64,000 nucleotides of DNA from Moniliophthora roreri (lineage: Eukaryota; Basidiomycota; Agaricomycetes; Agaricales; Marasmiaceae), in NCBI GenBank assembly GCA_001466705.2, contig LATX02000213.1:248001-312000 (forward strand). The letters are read 5' to 3'. The position numbers and the translations under genes were made by a program. How positions within the stretch are numbered: position 1 is the stretch's first letter; each line of letters starts with the position of its first letter. The notes beneath the pieces are model-generated. The model was not told the origin of the DNA, made no database searches, and saw only the letters and a program-made list of their open reading frames with translations. Of this stretch, positions 22,101 through 34,436 are shown in pieces.

Positions 22101-24700
22101 GCGCTAATACTCAATAGTAGGAATTTCGATGTATATTAGCACCTTGGTAACAGATGTAATGCGAGAAATGTGTAATATTCTAGATCTAAATTTGTTAGCA
22201 CTATTACATCGACGTGTGGCCGTACAAGGGAGAAACATATTCCGGGAATCAAAAGAAATAACAAAACATATAGTTAGGGCGATAGTGCGCGGTACAATAG
22301 CCCATTCAGTGACCATAACCGCTCGCTTGGACGGTACTTCCTTCAACTCTCCATCTCTCGTTGCCTCACTACTCTCACATGCTCCTCCGCCTTGATACTA
22401 GACTCCGTCAACACAGAAACGAGTTCACATGAACCCGAAACTACGGTCCATATCGAGTGCCTATACTGCGCCGAGGCATCGAAGAAGTACTGCTTTTCGT
22501 CGAATCCACAAGCGATACCGATCCGGGTACCAGCATACGCTGGCTTGCGTCACCGTTAGAATACAACCTGACATTCGGATGTCCGAGTCGTGGTCCTATA
22601 ACGAAACCCCCCTCTTTCAATCTCCTTCCCTGAGTCTCTCGCAGTCTCTACGGCACTTTCTCTATCTTCCAGTCCAGGTTTGCCGAGTGTACGAGAACAC
22701 GAGATCCGGTAAAAGTGACGCACGAGGGAACGGCTTCGACACGAAGAGAACTAGACGCCGTGCCGAGGATGGTAGATTCAGCGATAACGGCGCTGATGGG
22801 GTGACACTCGACGGCAATGGTTCGTGCTGGACGAATATCTCCCGATTGCTCTGCTTTCGATCTCCTGCGCCCTGGGCCCCTTGCACACCGAAACCAGGAA
22901 TCAACTATGTCATCCTTGCTTGAACGAATGTTTGACAATGTTCCAAGACATTTCTTGCTGGAACTTCTAGTCATCGCTAGCTTGGCTGAAAAGGAGTTAG
23001 CATAAGGGGAGGAGTCGGTTTTAAACATACCGTGCAAAGATTGTAGTATGAGGAGCGGCAATGTTATATGTAGGATGTCTAGAGTACGTGGGGAATGAGC
23101 CAACGACTAGTTGTAAGAGAGAATAAAACACTCACCGTGTCTCGTAACCTCTCCTACTCCTGCGGGCTGTAATCGATGCCATTATTAGAACGGCAATGGG
23201 CAAGAGCCGGTAGCCGTGAATGATCAATTCCTGACAGCGTTGACGGTAATACTGTGAGCTGCGGCAAGGTAGTGGTCATGGTGGTGGTGAAGCTCGGCGC
23301 TGATGTTCGATCTGGTCGAATATGGGATTGGGCGATCTAGACGAATAACCATATAAGCAACAGGAAGATGAACTTGGTAGCATTAACACGAACCTCTCAA
23401 ATGGCTCTTTCCGACTGTCACGGAGCCCACCAATCCACAGTCTACCATGTCTCCGCTCATCTCAATCTCTTCCCCTCGGCCTATGCCCATTCATCCCGTT
23501 CATGACGTTTCTCTCTAGGTGCCATCTCTCTTCAGGTGTGTTCCGATACCCAGCTCGTCGAGTTGAAGACTTTGCACGATTGGAACTTGAGCAGAATTGG
23601 CAAGAGTTCTGTAGCTGGGATTGTGGTCTGGTTCGGGTGGACATGACAGTTTCGTTTCGTGGGGTAAGGCTAAGAAACTGATACAGGGGGGTGATAAGGA
23701 TGACTGGTCTTGATCGGAAGGATGTTCATAGTGTCCAGTATTCTGTCCCGAGAGAAGCCGTGCTACGTTGCGAGGGTCATCACGGGTACCTCGTCATCGT
23801 TGCGAAATATTGACAAGGGTACTGAGGAGCGATAACGTCGTAATGAGGTGATTGTGGACGATGCTGAACCTGCGATGACCATTGCTCGACGACAACGACG
23901 ACAGTCTAGCGAGACCTCATCCCTGCCTCCACCTGTCGCTCCATCAACGCCCAAGAACACGCTTCTCACAGAATTTGCCTCTTGCTGCCTTTGACATCCC
24001 CGTCCAGCTTCTGGAGCTCAGTGTGACTCGTCATTGGTCGAAGGCACTTGGATTGACACCTAGCAGTTTCCGTCACCGCCAAGCCTCTGCTGTACATGGT
24101 CGTGCCGTCGTCGTCGAGTGGGGAAGGTGATGGAAGATTAGGACCGGGGTGGTTCGGAACGAGGTGCTATTTACTAGATTGTACGTCCTTTCGGTGGCCT
24201 GTGGAGAAATTAGGGTGTAAGCCAGTGAGCGATACGGAAGGCGGAAGAACCAAAAAAAAACTGACTAGACTGGAGCAGAGGTAAAAAGATTGTTGCCAGT
24301 ACTCACCCATATTGATACCCCGCACTTTCTTAAATGTGCCATTCCGATATAGCATCAGCAAAAACCGTGTAGTGCTATAATGAGTTCCCCGGGGTTTATA
24401 ATCCACCTGCAGGGTACTATAACCCTTAAAACCAGTCATAACCCCCACCAACCAGGCCAAAACCAGGTTATAATCCCCCTGGAGCTAGGTCATAACACTT
24501 TCTGGTTTTTGCTGATGAGCTGGTCTGCCTCGTTGCGGTAGCGCCATCTGATTACTCGGTACAGTGATCATGGATGGGCGGGTCGAGTTGTGCAAAAGAG
24601 CTGCTTGACGGAAGAGGACTCGGGAGCAGACCAGGTAGTGATTGAATGGAGCGATATTGGCGTAATGGGCAGAAGGAGAGGTCGAATGGGTCCACAAGGG
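22100..24700 (-). pseudogene. Family C gene, copy 1, decayed multi-exon gene
   Basis: On the minus strand, starting at the promoter core near 24,890, several stretches keep the same frame in paralogues. They are SPSAHYANIAPFNHYLV (about 24,670-24,620), RWRYRNEAD (about 24,540), NGTFKKVRG (about 24,345) and RSVFLGVDG (about 23,960). Further on is SLRVEAVPSCVTFTGSRVLV (around 22,740). Paralogous frames lie at 41.3-43.3 kb(-), 54.2-56.0 kb(+) and 57.1-58.9 kb(+). Stops occur between them, and a MITE interrupts an exon at 24,353-24,517, so this copy is dead. I do not recognise the protein. Confidence 0.4.
24353..24517. mobile_element. MITE, 165 bp, TIR CATCAGCAAAAACC
   Basis: Perfect 14-bp inverted ends CATCAGCAAAAACC (24,353-24,366) and GGTTTTTGCTGATG (24,504-24,517), flanked by AG on both sides. 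The paralogous exon at 54.5 kb lacks it and runs on directly. The interior has several GGTTATAATCC-like words in both orientations. A related end, CATCAGCAAAATCC, starts a stretch at 49,830. Confidence 0.8.
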
Positions 24701-24839
24701 CTAACTTGAAAAATTAAGATCGCTTGCAGCTGCTAGAAAAAAATAAAATAAACAGCGGCAAAAGGAAAAGATATATTACGTTACTTACATCCTCAATTCC
24801 AAAGTCCAGCAGATTCTACGAGGACAGGCCATTGGCGTC

Positions 24840-24910
24840 GTTGTCGTTGTCAAATACGAAATGCCATGGAAAAGCGGAAATTTTATTTTGGCGCCGAGAC
24901 CTTTTCACGT
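24840..24910. promoter_or_regulatory. Divergent promoter core between families C and D
   Basis: TTTTGGCGCC at 24,886-24,895, preceded by GGAAAAGCGGAAA. The same arrangement lies at 43,441-43,500(+) and inverted at 47.7, 54.07 and 56.93 kb. The palindromic GGCGCC half with flanking T-run fits an E2F/MBF-type site; this is inferred from sequence only. Confidence 0.45.
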
Positions 24911-26970
24911 GGCTTTCCTCTTGACAACATAGACATGTTAGCATCCGTCTCTTACTGCTTCAAACCATCCCTACCTCTCAGATCTCAACCCTCGCCACCC
25001 CGATTCAAGTACGCCAGTCTTCACAATAAAACTGTATTCATCCCGGCAGATCCAACAGCTATCCTTCGATCAAACGCCGCCTGGAACTCTCGAAAAACAC
25101 TCCTTCCCGTCAAAAAAAACATGAATGCCGTGTACTTTTCGAGCTGCCCTATCACATATATAGCTCCCTCCCCTACAGTAGCTAATACTGTACAACACCA
25201 TCTCTGCACATACACGCTCACCATCCATCCGTCGGTGTAATGCTCAACAGTCTCTGCTACCCCGGTTTCCCAAATCCTGCAATAAGCAATCTCAACAACG
25301 TAATATCCTCTCCATTCTATTTGTTGCGCCAAAACCCTGCATATTCGTCAGTTATCGGCATTTTCCCGCTGGAAAGTCTTCAAAAAGCGTCCCACTTCAA
25401 TATCACATACTATCCTTGCCACGTCCCATTCGAGCGAACTCCCCGCAGAACAGATTGCGTATTCAGCCCGCAATGTTCCCTTCAGACCCTTACCCGCTTC
25501 CCTATCAACCTCCTTTATGGTAAGTCACACGATACCCAAACACGCACTCATACCCTGACACAAATCCCTTTCAATGTATCTCAGACCATAGACTCGCTTT
25601 CGACTCTTTGTTTAGGCTCGCATCCGTTCTCCTACACTATCCTCTACTCACCTATATACGAAAGTTTCGTCGACGCACTCCGAATTTACCAGGTTCAAAT
25701 TTGATTCAGACGTCCAAGATGCTCGTTGGGGATATGGTAATTATGAGAAGCTCAACGTTTCTTTGCATTTTGCTCAGTTCAGTGAACACGCCAACAACTA
25801 CATCGTAAGCCCTATGCTACCGTCTATCGCAAGAACACGCAAGGCTCGCTTATCACCTTCCAACTCTTCGACGCCGAGACATGGTAACGCTGAGTATACC
25901 AGGACACGAGATCTGGTGAGCATGATGCACGAAGAAACGGCCTCGACACGAATAGAAGGAGAGGTTGTGCCGTGGATGCAACTTCGATGGCAGACGGTGC
26001 TGATGGAATGATGGTCGACGGCAAAGGTTCGTGCTTTGCTTTCGATCTCCCCCCTGCGCTCCAGACCCTTGCACACACTCGAAACCAGCAACCGAATATC
26101 GACGTTATCGTTACATGAACGATGCTCCAAGACGTTCCTTGCTGAGGGCCTGTAGCCATCGCCAGCTTGGTCAAAAAGAAAAGTCAGCATTGGGAGAAGA
26201 ACGGGAAGGAGTCGGTTGTCGACATACCATACGAAAACTGTAGTACGAGTAGTGACGTTGCATGTAGAATCCCTAAAATACATGCAGAATGAGCAAATGA
26301 TTAGCTGAGAGGGAGAAATCGCGAAGAAACACCGTATCTCGTACAGGCTGCACTTGATCGACGAGAGAACGGCAGTGAGCGGAAGCTGACGTTGGTAATA
26401 GTAATAGCAGACGGGAGCGAATCGTTCGTTTTCGACAGCGCTGGTGGTAACACTGGGAGATGCGGTAAGGTCGGCGTCAACGTTCGATCTAGTTGTCGTA
26501 CTCCAAGCCCAGAAGGTGCATGAAGAGCGTTGATCCTTTAGTCTTCTTCTCCGAGCTTGCTGAGGGTATAAGAACACGGTCTAAACATGGGATCCAGAGA
26601 CCTAGATGAGTAGACGTATGAGCGACGGAAGATGAACCAACTAGTCATGGCACGAACCTTACTCTCGACATCAAACGTACTTTCCTTTCCGAGCCCTGTT
26701 CAATCAACAGGCTGCCTTGCTTCTGCTCATCTCAAGCTCACTCTCTCGGCCTACACCCCAACCATCTCGTTCGCAACCGTTTCTCTTCCAGTACCAACTC
26801 CTTCAAGGTGTCCTGCAATACCCGATTCTTCAAGTTTACGACTTTGCACAATTCGAGGTCAAGGAAATTGGTGATAGCTTTACGGCTGGGATCGTGATTC
26901 TGGTAGCACCTTTGGTTCCCACCCAAAACGTCATATCTGATGTGCGCCCCACAAGCAGGGTGCCATTGTC
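24900..26970 (+). pseudogene. Family D region, copy 1
   Basis: Plus-strand stretches with conserved frames in paralogues include HPFSYTILYSPIYESFVDAL (about 25,619-25,680) and WGYGNYEKLNVSLHF (about 25,726-25,770). Another is YRKNTQGSLITFQLFDAETW (about 25,824-25,885). CG-depleted and inverted copies exist at 50.54-51.70 kb(+) and 52.60-53.24 kb(-). On the opposite strand a 259-codon open frame (25,798-26,577) is also partly conserved, so the coding strand in the 3' half is uncertain. No family recognised. Confidence 0.35.
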
Positions 26971-27243
26971 TTGGACTGGTGCTTTTTGGCTATGAAGCAA
27001 TGAGGAGGTTAGCAAAACTTAAAAGCAAGTGGACGACGAGAATGTTGTCTCTTCACCTTTGGGAAATGAAAGAGTTAAGTCTCAAAATGAACAAACATTC
27101 TAGTCACCGAGCACTATGTTTTAATTGACAGTTTCCTCCCGTCGCTTCCCTGATGCCGCTGGATCCTTCATTCTTCCCGACCACCACCATCCCCCCAGCC
27201 CTAAGCCCTAAGCCCTGCGCCCTAGCATCGGTAGATTGACAAC
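26971..27243. other. End of duplicated block, no gene recognised
   Basis: Tail of block I and start of CG-poor filler. Near 27,200 there are two CCCTAAG words in tandem, too few to call telomeric. Confidence 0.3.
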
Positions 27244-27775
27244 TCACCTTTTGGCCATTTATGGCATTTCCGGCATTTCCGGCATTTCAAAATGTTAAGG
27301 CCAGAATGACCACAGGGCAACACATCTGCTGCTAGTTTCAAGACCCCCACTGCCCTGGTAACACTACCTCCAGACCTTACAGTAAGTAAGTGTACTCAGA
27401 AGATTTTCTCCTGGGTGATTTTTGTCCAGTAATGGTATCACATGGTCCTTCTCACTATGTTTGATCAACTGTCTCTGCGATAGGTGATTTATAGATGCAT
27501 TTGTCTTGTAGAGGATCTATATACACTCACCAGATGGTAGCATAACCTAATTGTGTAGCTGCAATGACTCACCATGTCTGGATGCGACTACTTGCTCCAG
27601 CGGACCTAGCCTTTTGGCTCCGGTCCACCCAGCCTTTTGGCCTTTTTGGGGTTGGCTCTGGCCCAGAAATACTGACTGGCATTTCAGTAAACCAGGCCTA
27701 GCCTTTTACCTTTGGCATTTTGGGCCAAAATGCCGGTGGCATGCCAATGGCATGCCGAAATGCCAGGTGATGTCA
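27244..27775. mobile_element. Possible MITE with GGCATTT clusters at both ends
   Basis: The left end has TCACCTTTTGGCCATTTA followed by three GGCATTT units (27,263-27,290). The right end, read in reverse, has TCACCTGGCATTTCGGCATG and GGCATTTTGGCC (27,700-27,775). The ends are only roughly inverted and no target duplication was found. TTTTGGCC words recur inside. Confidence 0.35.
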
Positions 27776-29392
27776 TCCTACCAATGTACACCCTACCCAT
27801 CAACATCATATCCCTCAGTATGCCCTTTCCACATTTTCAGCTTCAGCTTACTGACACATTTTAGGTTAGGGGCTACTCTTGAATGTCAAGCCAGTTGGAA
27901 AAACATGACAGAAAAGGGCTTTGAGTGTATCTGGGTGACTCGTCACAGTAAGCAGCATGGTTCTGTTGTTGACTACCTTTTATTGATGAGTTAATCAACA
28001 GCACCTCATGTTAAGGCAAGTATTAGTACGACTACACAGAGATTTCACTTGGATGAAGGAATTGTCAGACAGGTGGAGCATTACAGAATGTACGTGTATG
28101 GTGGTTGGATGAGCTGAGACTGGATGGACTTGAATATTGTACATGTAATAATATGGGTATACACCAGAATGCATTGGATTCTCTGACTACATCTGATGGG
28201 ATCTGACGAAAAGTAGAAGCTAGATGGCCTATATCAACCTCACCTCAATCTGTTGGATAATGTTGGTTACCATCAGAAAGTATGGCTCTTTATTGATGCT
28301 ATCCGATGGTATCCAATAATTTTGAGAGTGTCATATTCCATTGGATATCATCAGGTGCTGTCAGTGGATTTCTCACTGGGATTCAGCTCATGATCTACCC
28401 AGTTAGCGTCATTATTAAATATTAATATTGTTGCTCATCTGCAATAATACAGAATCTGGTTGTGGTTACAAGCTTTAGCCATCAGTGCAAGCGGGAATGA
28501 TAAGGTGGTTATGACTCATTGGTCATCTGTAAGGTATGTGTAGGGATGAGAAAACATGTGAGGTACAACACAGAGAACCACTATCAGTCCATTGGCTGCT
28601 AAATGACTAAATCAAGGGTCATTATAAATACACTTGAGAGAAAGACTATACATCTCAGGTTGTATCTGAAATTGATTGTTGCTCACAGGTGGGTACTTTT
28701 GGTAACTGACTTAGAAACTCTCCACAATCACAAAACATGCAGTGTCCACCATCTGTATGCTTTCTTTTGATCCCCAATGCTTATAAGTTTACTTGAAATA
28801 CTTGTCCTAAGATTGGACCAATAAGAAATTACTGTATATTGGAGACTTGGAGCTGGAGAAGGAAGAACATAGAAACTCTCCATGCAGATAAAAATCTCCA
28901 TGTGGAATGAGTCTGACATCTCTCAAGCTTGTCTACCCAGGTAGTTCCCCTGAAATCATACAAACATAATATATGGTGTAATTTTCTGGCTGTTTTCTGA
29001 AGAAATTGGATCAGTGTGGACCATGGATGTGCTGGGACATTCATTCAAGTAGATTGTGCATGATCAGATTAAATCAAAGTGCCATCAATGTAGTCCTCAA
29101 GTGGATCCTCCTATAATTTTTTTTACCCTCAGTGCTTCATGCTATTTTTTTGAGTAATGTGTACTTAATGGCACTATAATTAGAAGACAGGTCAATATCT
29201 CATTGAATGGTCAATGAAATACATAGTTATTGGCATTCTTATTTGCCCACAGCACTGTAGTCTCTCAGAGACAGACTTTGATCATCCTGAGGTGTATAAA
29301 CACAGCACTGTTGGTTTTCAAAACAGACCTATGATAAAGGTAGATAGTATATACAGTACCTGCAGCAGATAGCACATATACTGATATATAGA
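27776..29392. other. CG-poor DNA without recognisable gene
   Basis: AT-rich, almost free of CG, no open frame with coding character on either strand. Probably old, heavily mutated repeats. Confidence 0.5.
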
Positions 29393-29397
29393 CAATG

Positions 29398-30029
29398 TGT
29401 TATGTTACTTGCGCAGCAACGACAACAACTCAACAACCACTATGACGTAGCGGCGCTAAGTTGACAAAAAGGTCAAGTTCGAGTTTGAGTTCTCTAGCCT
29501 TCGCTAAAGCTCTCAGAGGTTGGTTGTTATGAGCAAGAGTTCCAAAGGATTAACTAGGTCAAGCTGAGGTAGCTTAGACCTACAAACTATCTACTTATAC
29601 AACGATTGTAGTCTACTAGTTGCATACAAACTGCTAGTGCGACATCGTTTGTTTAGTAAACAGAGTGTGCCTTTGACGACATGATAAATAGGAATATGAC
29701 ATCAGAAGTGATGTCAAGGAAGTAAAAATAAATATAATGATACAATAACCAATGTCAGAAGTGACATCAGATCATAAATAGAAAGAGAAAGAAACGAATA
29801 GAATAATGACATCATCTTGATGTCATGAATGACACAATGATGACATCTTAAATAGAAAGGTAGGCATGAAGTTGGAAAAGGGAGCTGGGAATATGGATGT
29901 GTCCAGATGTCAATGAGAAGCATGGGTAAAAAGAGAAAACTAGCGCTTGAGAGCGCTAAAGTGTCAAAGCAAAGAAGAGAAAGACAGAAAGAAGGAAAAA
30001 AGATTGTCTGTTCGTGCACGACTGTAACA
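29398..30029. mobile_element. Solo LTR, 632 bp, CAATG target duplication
   Basis: The ends are TGTTATG and TGTAACA (imperfect inverted TGTTA/TAACA) and the flanks are the exact 5-bp duplication CAATG (29,393-29,397 and 30,030-30,034). It keeps CG, unlike its surroundings, so it inserted after most of the local decay. Between 29,698 and 29,850 there are many TGACATCA/TGATGTCA words in both orientations, CRE-like sites of the type often found in LTR promoters. No internal retroelement genes remain. Confidence 0.8.
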
Positions 30030-30034
30030 CAATG

Positions 30035-32168
30035 CCACTGTGATGACCTAGTGAGAAGCAGTACAACCTCTAAGACCTATCCCAACTTGACATATCACTG
30101 GTTGGCCACAAACTGTTGGTACAATCAGATAGCACTATATTAGAAAAGCTCAGGCTGCTGTTAAATAATCTATGAGAGAAGTGGAAGAGGTGGCAGATCA
30201 ATCATTCTGGGTACTGAATTACAGCAGCTAGTGTGAACCAGCCTTGACAAATGTGAATGAGCTAGTGGAGGGAGGAGATTGGTGGCACTGCTCAGTGAGA
30301 CCTTGGGATCTGTGTATTCCTGGGCATCAAATATGCACAGAAGAGAGCAAAGGCAGTAAAAAGAGTGGCCACCAAACTTGCCTGGCTTATGCTCAGTGCA
30401 GGTGTCAAAGGAACTGAAGGAATACCTGTGTTGTTGAGAAGGAGAGTGCTGCTGTAGTCCTAAAACCCACAGTGGTGTCATAAACAGTAAGAAAATTCAA
30501 TTCCTTTATTTATATGGGAAGACAGAATTATAATAGTAGCAGGGTTAAGAAGGGAGTTCTAGGGACAGACTATCCAATGTAGAGGCCAGATTTAAGGGCC
30601 AAGGCATTACAGACAATCCTAGGAAGGGAGAATATGGAGATCAGTGTCTGTAATCTTTTCATGAAACTAGTAGGCATACCAGGTAAGTCACTGCATTCCA
30701 TGGACTACCTCTCTAAACTATTATCAATGCCAGAGTCTGAATCTCCCAATGCATTGAACTGCCTCCCTGCATTGGCCTAGCCTGGGGTGAAAAGACATAA
30801 GGATTGAGAAAAACCTGGATCTGCTGAAACCTGAGGCCTGAGACTGCATCATTGCCTGAGTTCTTGCAAGGTCATTGTCACAGAAGAATTTGCTGGCTGA
30901 ATAACCTGAGAAGAGCAGATTGAGGCCAGATAAAGAGTGAAACAGAGGATGATCAGGAGTGGTTATGATTGTCAGTTTTGTTGTGGGAGATGACAATGAG
31001 CATGATGGCATGATTTTTTATTTTTCTTGAAAGGGAAGGTGAAACATGGATGGTGTAAAAAGAGAAGTAACTTAGGCTAATGTGACCTGAAGGTTTCTGA
31101 GAGGAAGATATTGGCATAATCAAGGAGATAAAGTGTAAATATTTGTGTACAGGCTTTTGATGCAGAAAGCATTCTCATCAGAGGGCAGAAACCACCTGGA
31201 CCATGCCTTCTACTATGATGTTTTACCTGGGCACCATAGGTGGTGTGTATGAGCTATCCAGAGTGATAGACATTGAATAAGAATCAAAATGTTCACCATG
31301 GTAATGAATCTATTTGACATAGCAATGTTTGCCCCACATAGCAAACTGTATTCTGATTGCTCATAAGATTTTTGTAAACATTTTCAACAGTTGTTTGATG
31401 AAACACAATGTGCTGAGGATTTAATGTAGAGCAAGACAAGTAAAATACCTCTGCACAATAACCATGGTGATCATTCTGGGATCTTATATATACACTATAT
31501 TTCAACACTGTGGGTTCCTGTGTGGGTTCCTGTGTGGGTACTCCCATACTATTGTCATGAACATTGTGAAAATTCTGCATTTCCTTGCTAGTATAGTTAA
31601 ATGCCCTTGATGAAGAATGATAAACTTATTCAACACTGTCCTCCCATCAATTGGCATTGTGTTCTTCTGTTGATGATGATTCCAGTAATCAGGCTAGTCA
31701 GAATAGAGTGAATGAGTCTAATTCCAGTGATATTGCAAGGTGTGCACCTTTTAATCTACTCATTCTGCCCATAAGGTTAATATAACTCTGAATATCCTAC
31801 TTAGTTATGAAACAGCAAGACAGGCATGGGAAGAACCTCTTAAAGGTAAGGAAGACTTTTTGCAACTTCTGGCACTGGTCTCTGGAGTTGGTTCCTTGTC
31901 CAGGATGCAGAACAAAGTATTTCCCAGTAATTTTGGCATCAATCTCAGTATGTCAAGAGGCAGGAACACTGAATTTGTGCTTGGTTTTTGGAGTGAATAA
32001 AGTACTCTGTATGATATGTTTCCATATACAGTTGGTGGTAGCAGCAAGCAGCTATTAGAAGGCCTTCCCTGCTGTAAATATCCAGGATCTGCACTAATTT
32101 TTCACTGATCAATTCCAACTCACTCAATTCACTGAGCCAAAGTTAACCTGAGCCTGCTGGACAACCAT
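30035..32168. other. CG-poor DNA without recognisable gene
   Basis: No supported gene on either strand. A short tandem TGTGGGTTCC repeat (about 31,510-31,537) is the only structure noticed. Confidence 0.5.
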
Positions 32169-32660
32169 AGGTATAGTAACCATGCACAAAAGCAATATAT
32201 TATAATTCACCAAATGAGGATCAGGCAATGCTGAAGCATTTGAAACCACCCTATTCAAATGAGTTCCCCCATTCAGTCTGTTGTATGCCAAGAAAATTTT
32301 TCTCAAGACCTACATCAGATGCATTCTAAGAATTTTTGTTGGTCAGTCAAATTCCTCTGACAATACCAGGCCAAAAATATGCTCAAAATCCACTCCAGCT
32401 TGAAAAATCAATTTTGCCATGACCTCTTGTACCATTTCCAACTCTTGCTGTTCTGAATCTGCATGTCATCTTGATGATGCCCATGGGGAAGCAAAAAACA
32501 GTTTTCTTTGGGGACTAGCAGGAGATTGGTTGTAGTTTTGGGGTGATGAAGGTGCTGAGGGTGTGATGGAGAGAGCAGTGAGCCATTGCTTGAGGGAGAG
32601 GCCATTAGGAGACATTTTGGGACTGTTGTCCTCAATGTTGGTAACCACAGGCTGTGGGAG
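32169..32660 (-). pseudogene. 5' fragment of the Sec14-RhoGAP gene
   Basis: Colinear with 14,632-15,115: it starts at the Sec14 intron sequence and runs through SNASALPDPHLVNY, the microexon region and exon 1 to just beyond the start codon. Most differences are CG to TG or CA changes. The rest of the gene is missing. It joins directly to family X 3' flank and a Y element, showing it moved as part of the duplicated block. Confidence 0.85.
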
Positions 32661-32689
32661 ACAATTTACATAATGACATCAACCACTCA

Positions 32690-34436
32690 ATGAAGTGCTT
32701 GAGTGGCTTGGGCACTCTTTTTGCTGCCTATGACAGACTGCAGGTTCACACTATCAAGTAAGTCTTCCATCATATATATCAACAATCACATGCCCCAGGA
32801 TTATGATCTTCACTAGACATTTACTGGAATCCTGTCATTAAAGATAATCCCAATTATCTGCACACACTATAATCCTGTGTAATCTCAAGTATAATATTAA
32901 TAAATCCAGCACCTTAGTGCCAACAGTGAACTGGAAGATAAACCTAATCATAATCCAGTGTAATCCAGCATAATTCTAATTGGCAATCCTTTCTATGAAC
33001 CATTCCCACTGTCACCCACCTCTGTGTAATTCCATGAATAATCCAGCTCCTGTCATGACTCTAATCCAAGGGACATGCATGGCCTAAATGGTAATCCAGC
33101 TTGCAATATGATACAAGACTAATGACAGCCTACAGAGGATCTTGTCAGTTATTAGTGTAATAGGGGATTGCATTGGAACTGGAGCTGTCTTCTAATCCAA
33201 GCAATTTTCATTGTCAGTGTCCCAGGTATAAATCACTGGCAGGGTATCATACAATGCAGGTTAGGAATGATGCAATGGATGGACTTCCACTGAGACACTG
33301 GTGGGATCCTCAACATACATTGAACATATGATGATTAATGATAGATAGTTGCTGGCAAAGAAGTCCTTCATCCTGTCATGTCCCCCATTGTATGTAGTCT
33401 CAGAGCCCTTCAGGAAGTCTTTTCTGTGTTTTGGCACTGAATATAATATGAGACAGTTCTCATAAACCCTGTTTTTCATGAGTAGTTCTTAGCCCAAGGG
33501 TTCAGTCATGTGCATCTCATAACAGAAAATCCTCACCATCATACATTGGAATCCTTGGAATGATGACATTTCTAACATATCAACAGGGTAAGATTTATTG
33601 TCAGCAGCATAAGAGAGGATATGATGAATGAAGAATGTGGTGTTGCATATTCACCAGGATCTGTGTGCTAATATCAGCTGCAATATGAAGTAAGGCCTGT
33701 TGAGTATACCTTTGTATCCTGATTCTCATTCCTCAACTCACAGCCCTGTTTCTGGTAGAAAGACATCAGACCTGTAAGAGATGAATGCATCTGAGAGGCA
33801 GAGCATACCTGCAACATTCTGATCCCATGTAGCCAGATGGTGATAGTCATGGAAGGAAAGAAAGAGACCAATTCCCTCAACTCATGAGCTCTGTGATGCA
33901 TTAGACTGGTGAGAATTCAACAGTTTATTTCACTTGAACCACCACTAGATGACACTGTCAACTTTACTCCCTTTCCAAACACTTTTCCTGCTTGTTTCTT
34001 GGATGTGAAGCATAATATGCCTTTTAATATACATGGAAATGCAACTATACACCTGAGGACAATAGTTTGATGTCTCTACAGCAGTGTCAGAGAGTGGCAT
34101 GCCTTGAATCAGCACATAACTGTGTATAACCCACCTCTTGCAGTCTTGTGACTTACACACCATTTCAGTCATGAATAAGAGCTCAGCAATTACCTGGAGA
34201 TTTGGATATTTCAATGCAACACACATTTATAATTAATCATAGAATATGCATCCTTTCAACAAGGTGGTTACATGTTCAGTGACCAGGAGTGATTGACTCT
34301 AGAGGGTGAATTTGAATGCCAGATATGTGTTATTCAGATTTTTATTTGAGTTGATTTGGGATACTGAAAAAGATTATGCCAGCTACAATCCCTCCATTCT
34401 TGCATGCATGATCCATTGTGTGATCTGCTGGAGTTA
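32690..34436 (-). mobile_element. Y element, copy 2, with X 3' flank at its left
   Basis: 32,690-32,785 matches, inverted, the sequence downstream of X copy 5 (63,620-63,700), so an X 3' flank precedes the element. The Y end with the AATCCTGTCATTAAAG core is at 32,795-32,851. Broken minus-strand frames match Y copy 1: VPKHRKDFLKGSE at about 33,430 and PQVYSCISMYIK near 34,045. The two insertions of copy 1 are absent. Confidence 0.6.

Noticed and set aside
27197..27222. CCCTAAGCCCTAAGCCCT, a telomere-like word
   Set aside because: Only two tandem units with irregular third; too short to call an interstitial telomere.
27551..27994. 147-codon plus-strand open frame
   Set aside because: Low-complexity reading of the GGCATTT/TTTTGGCC-rich stretch; no splice or family support.
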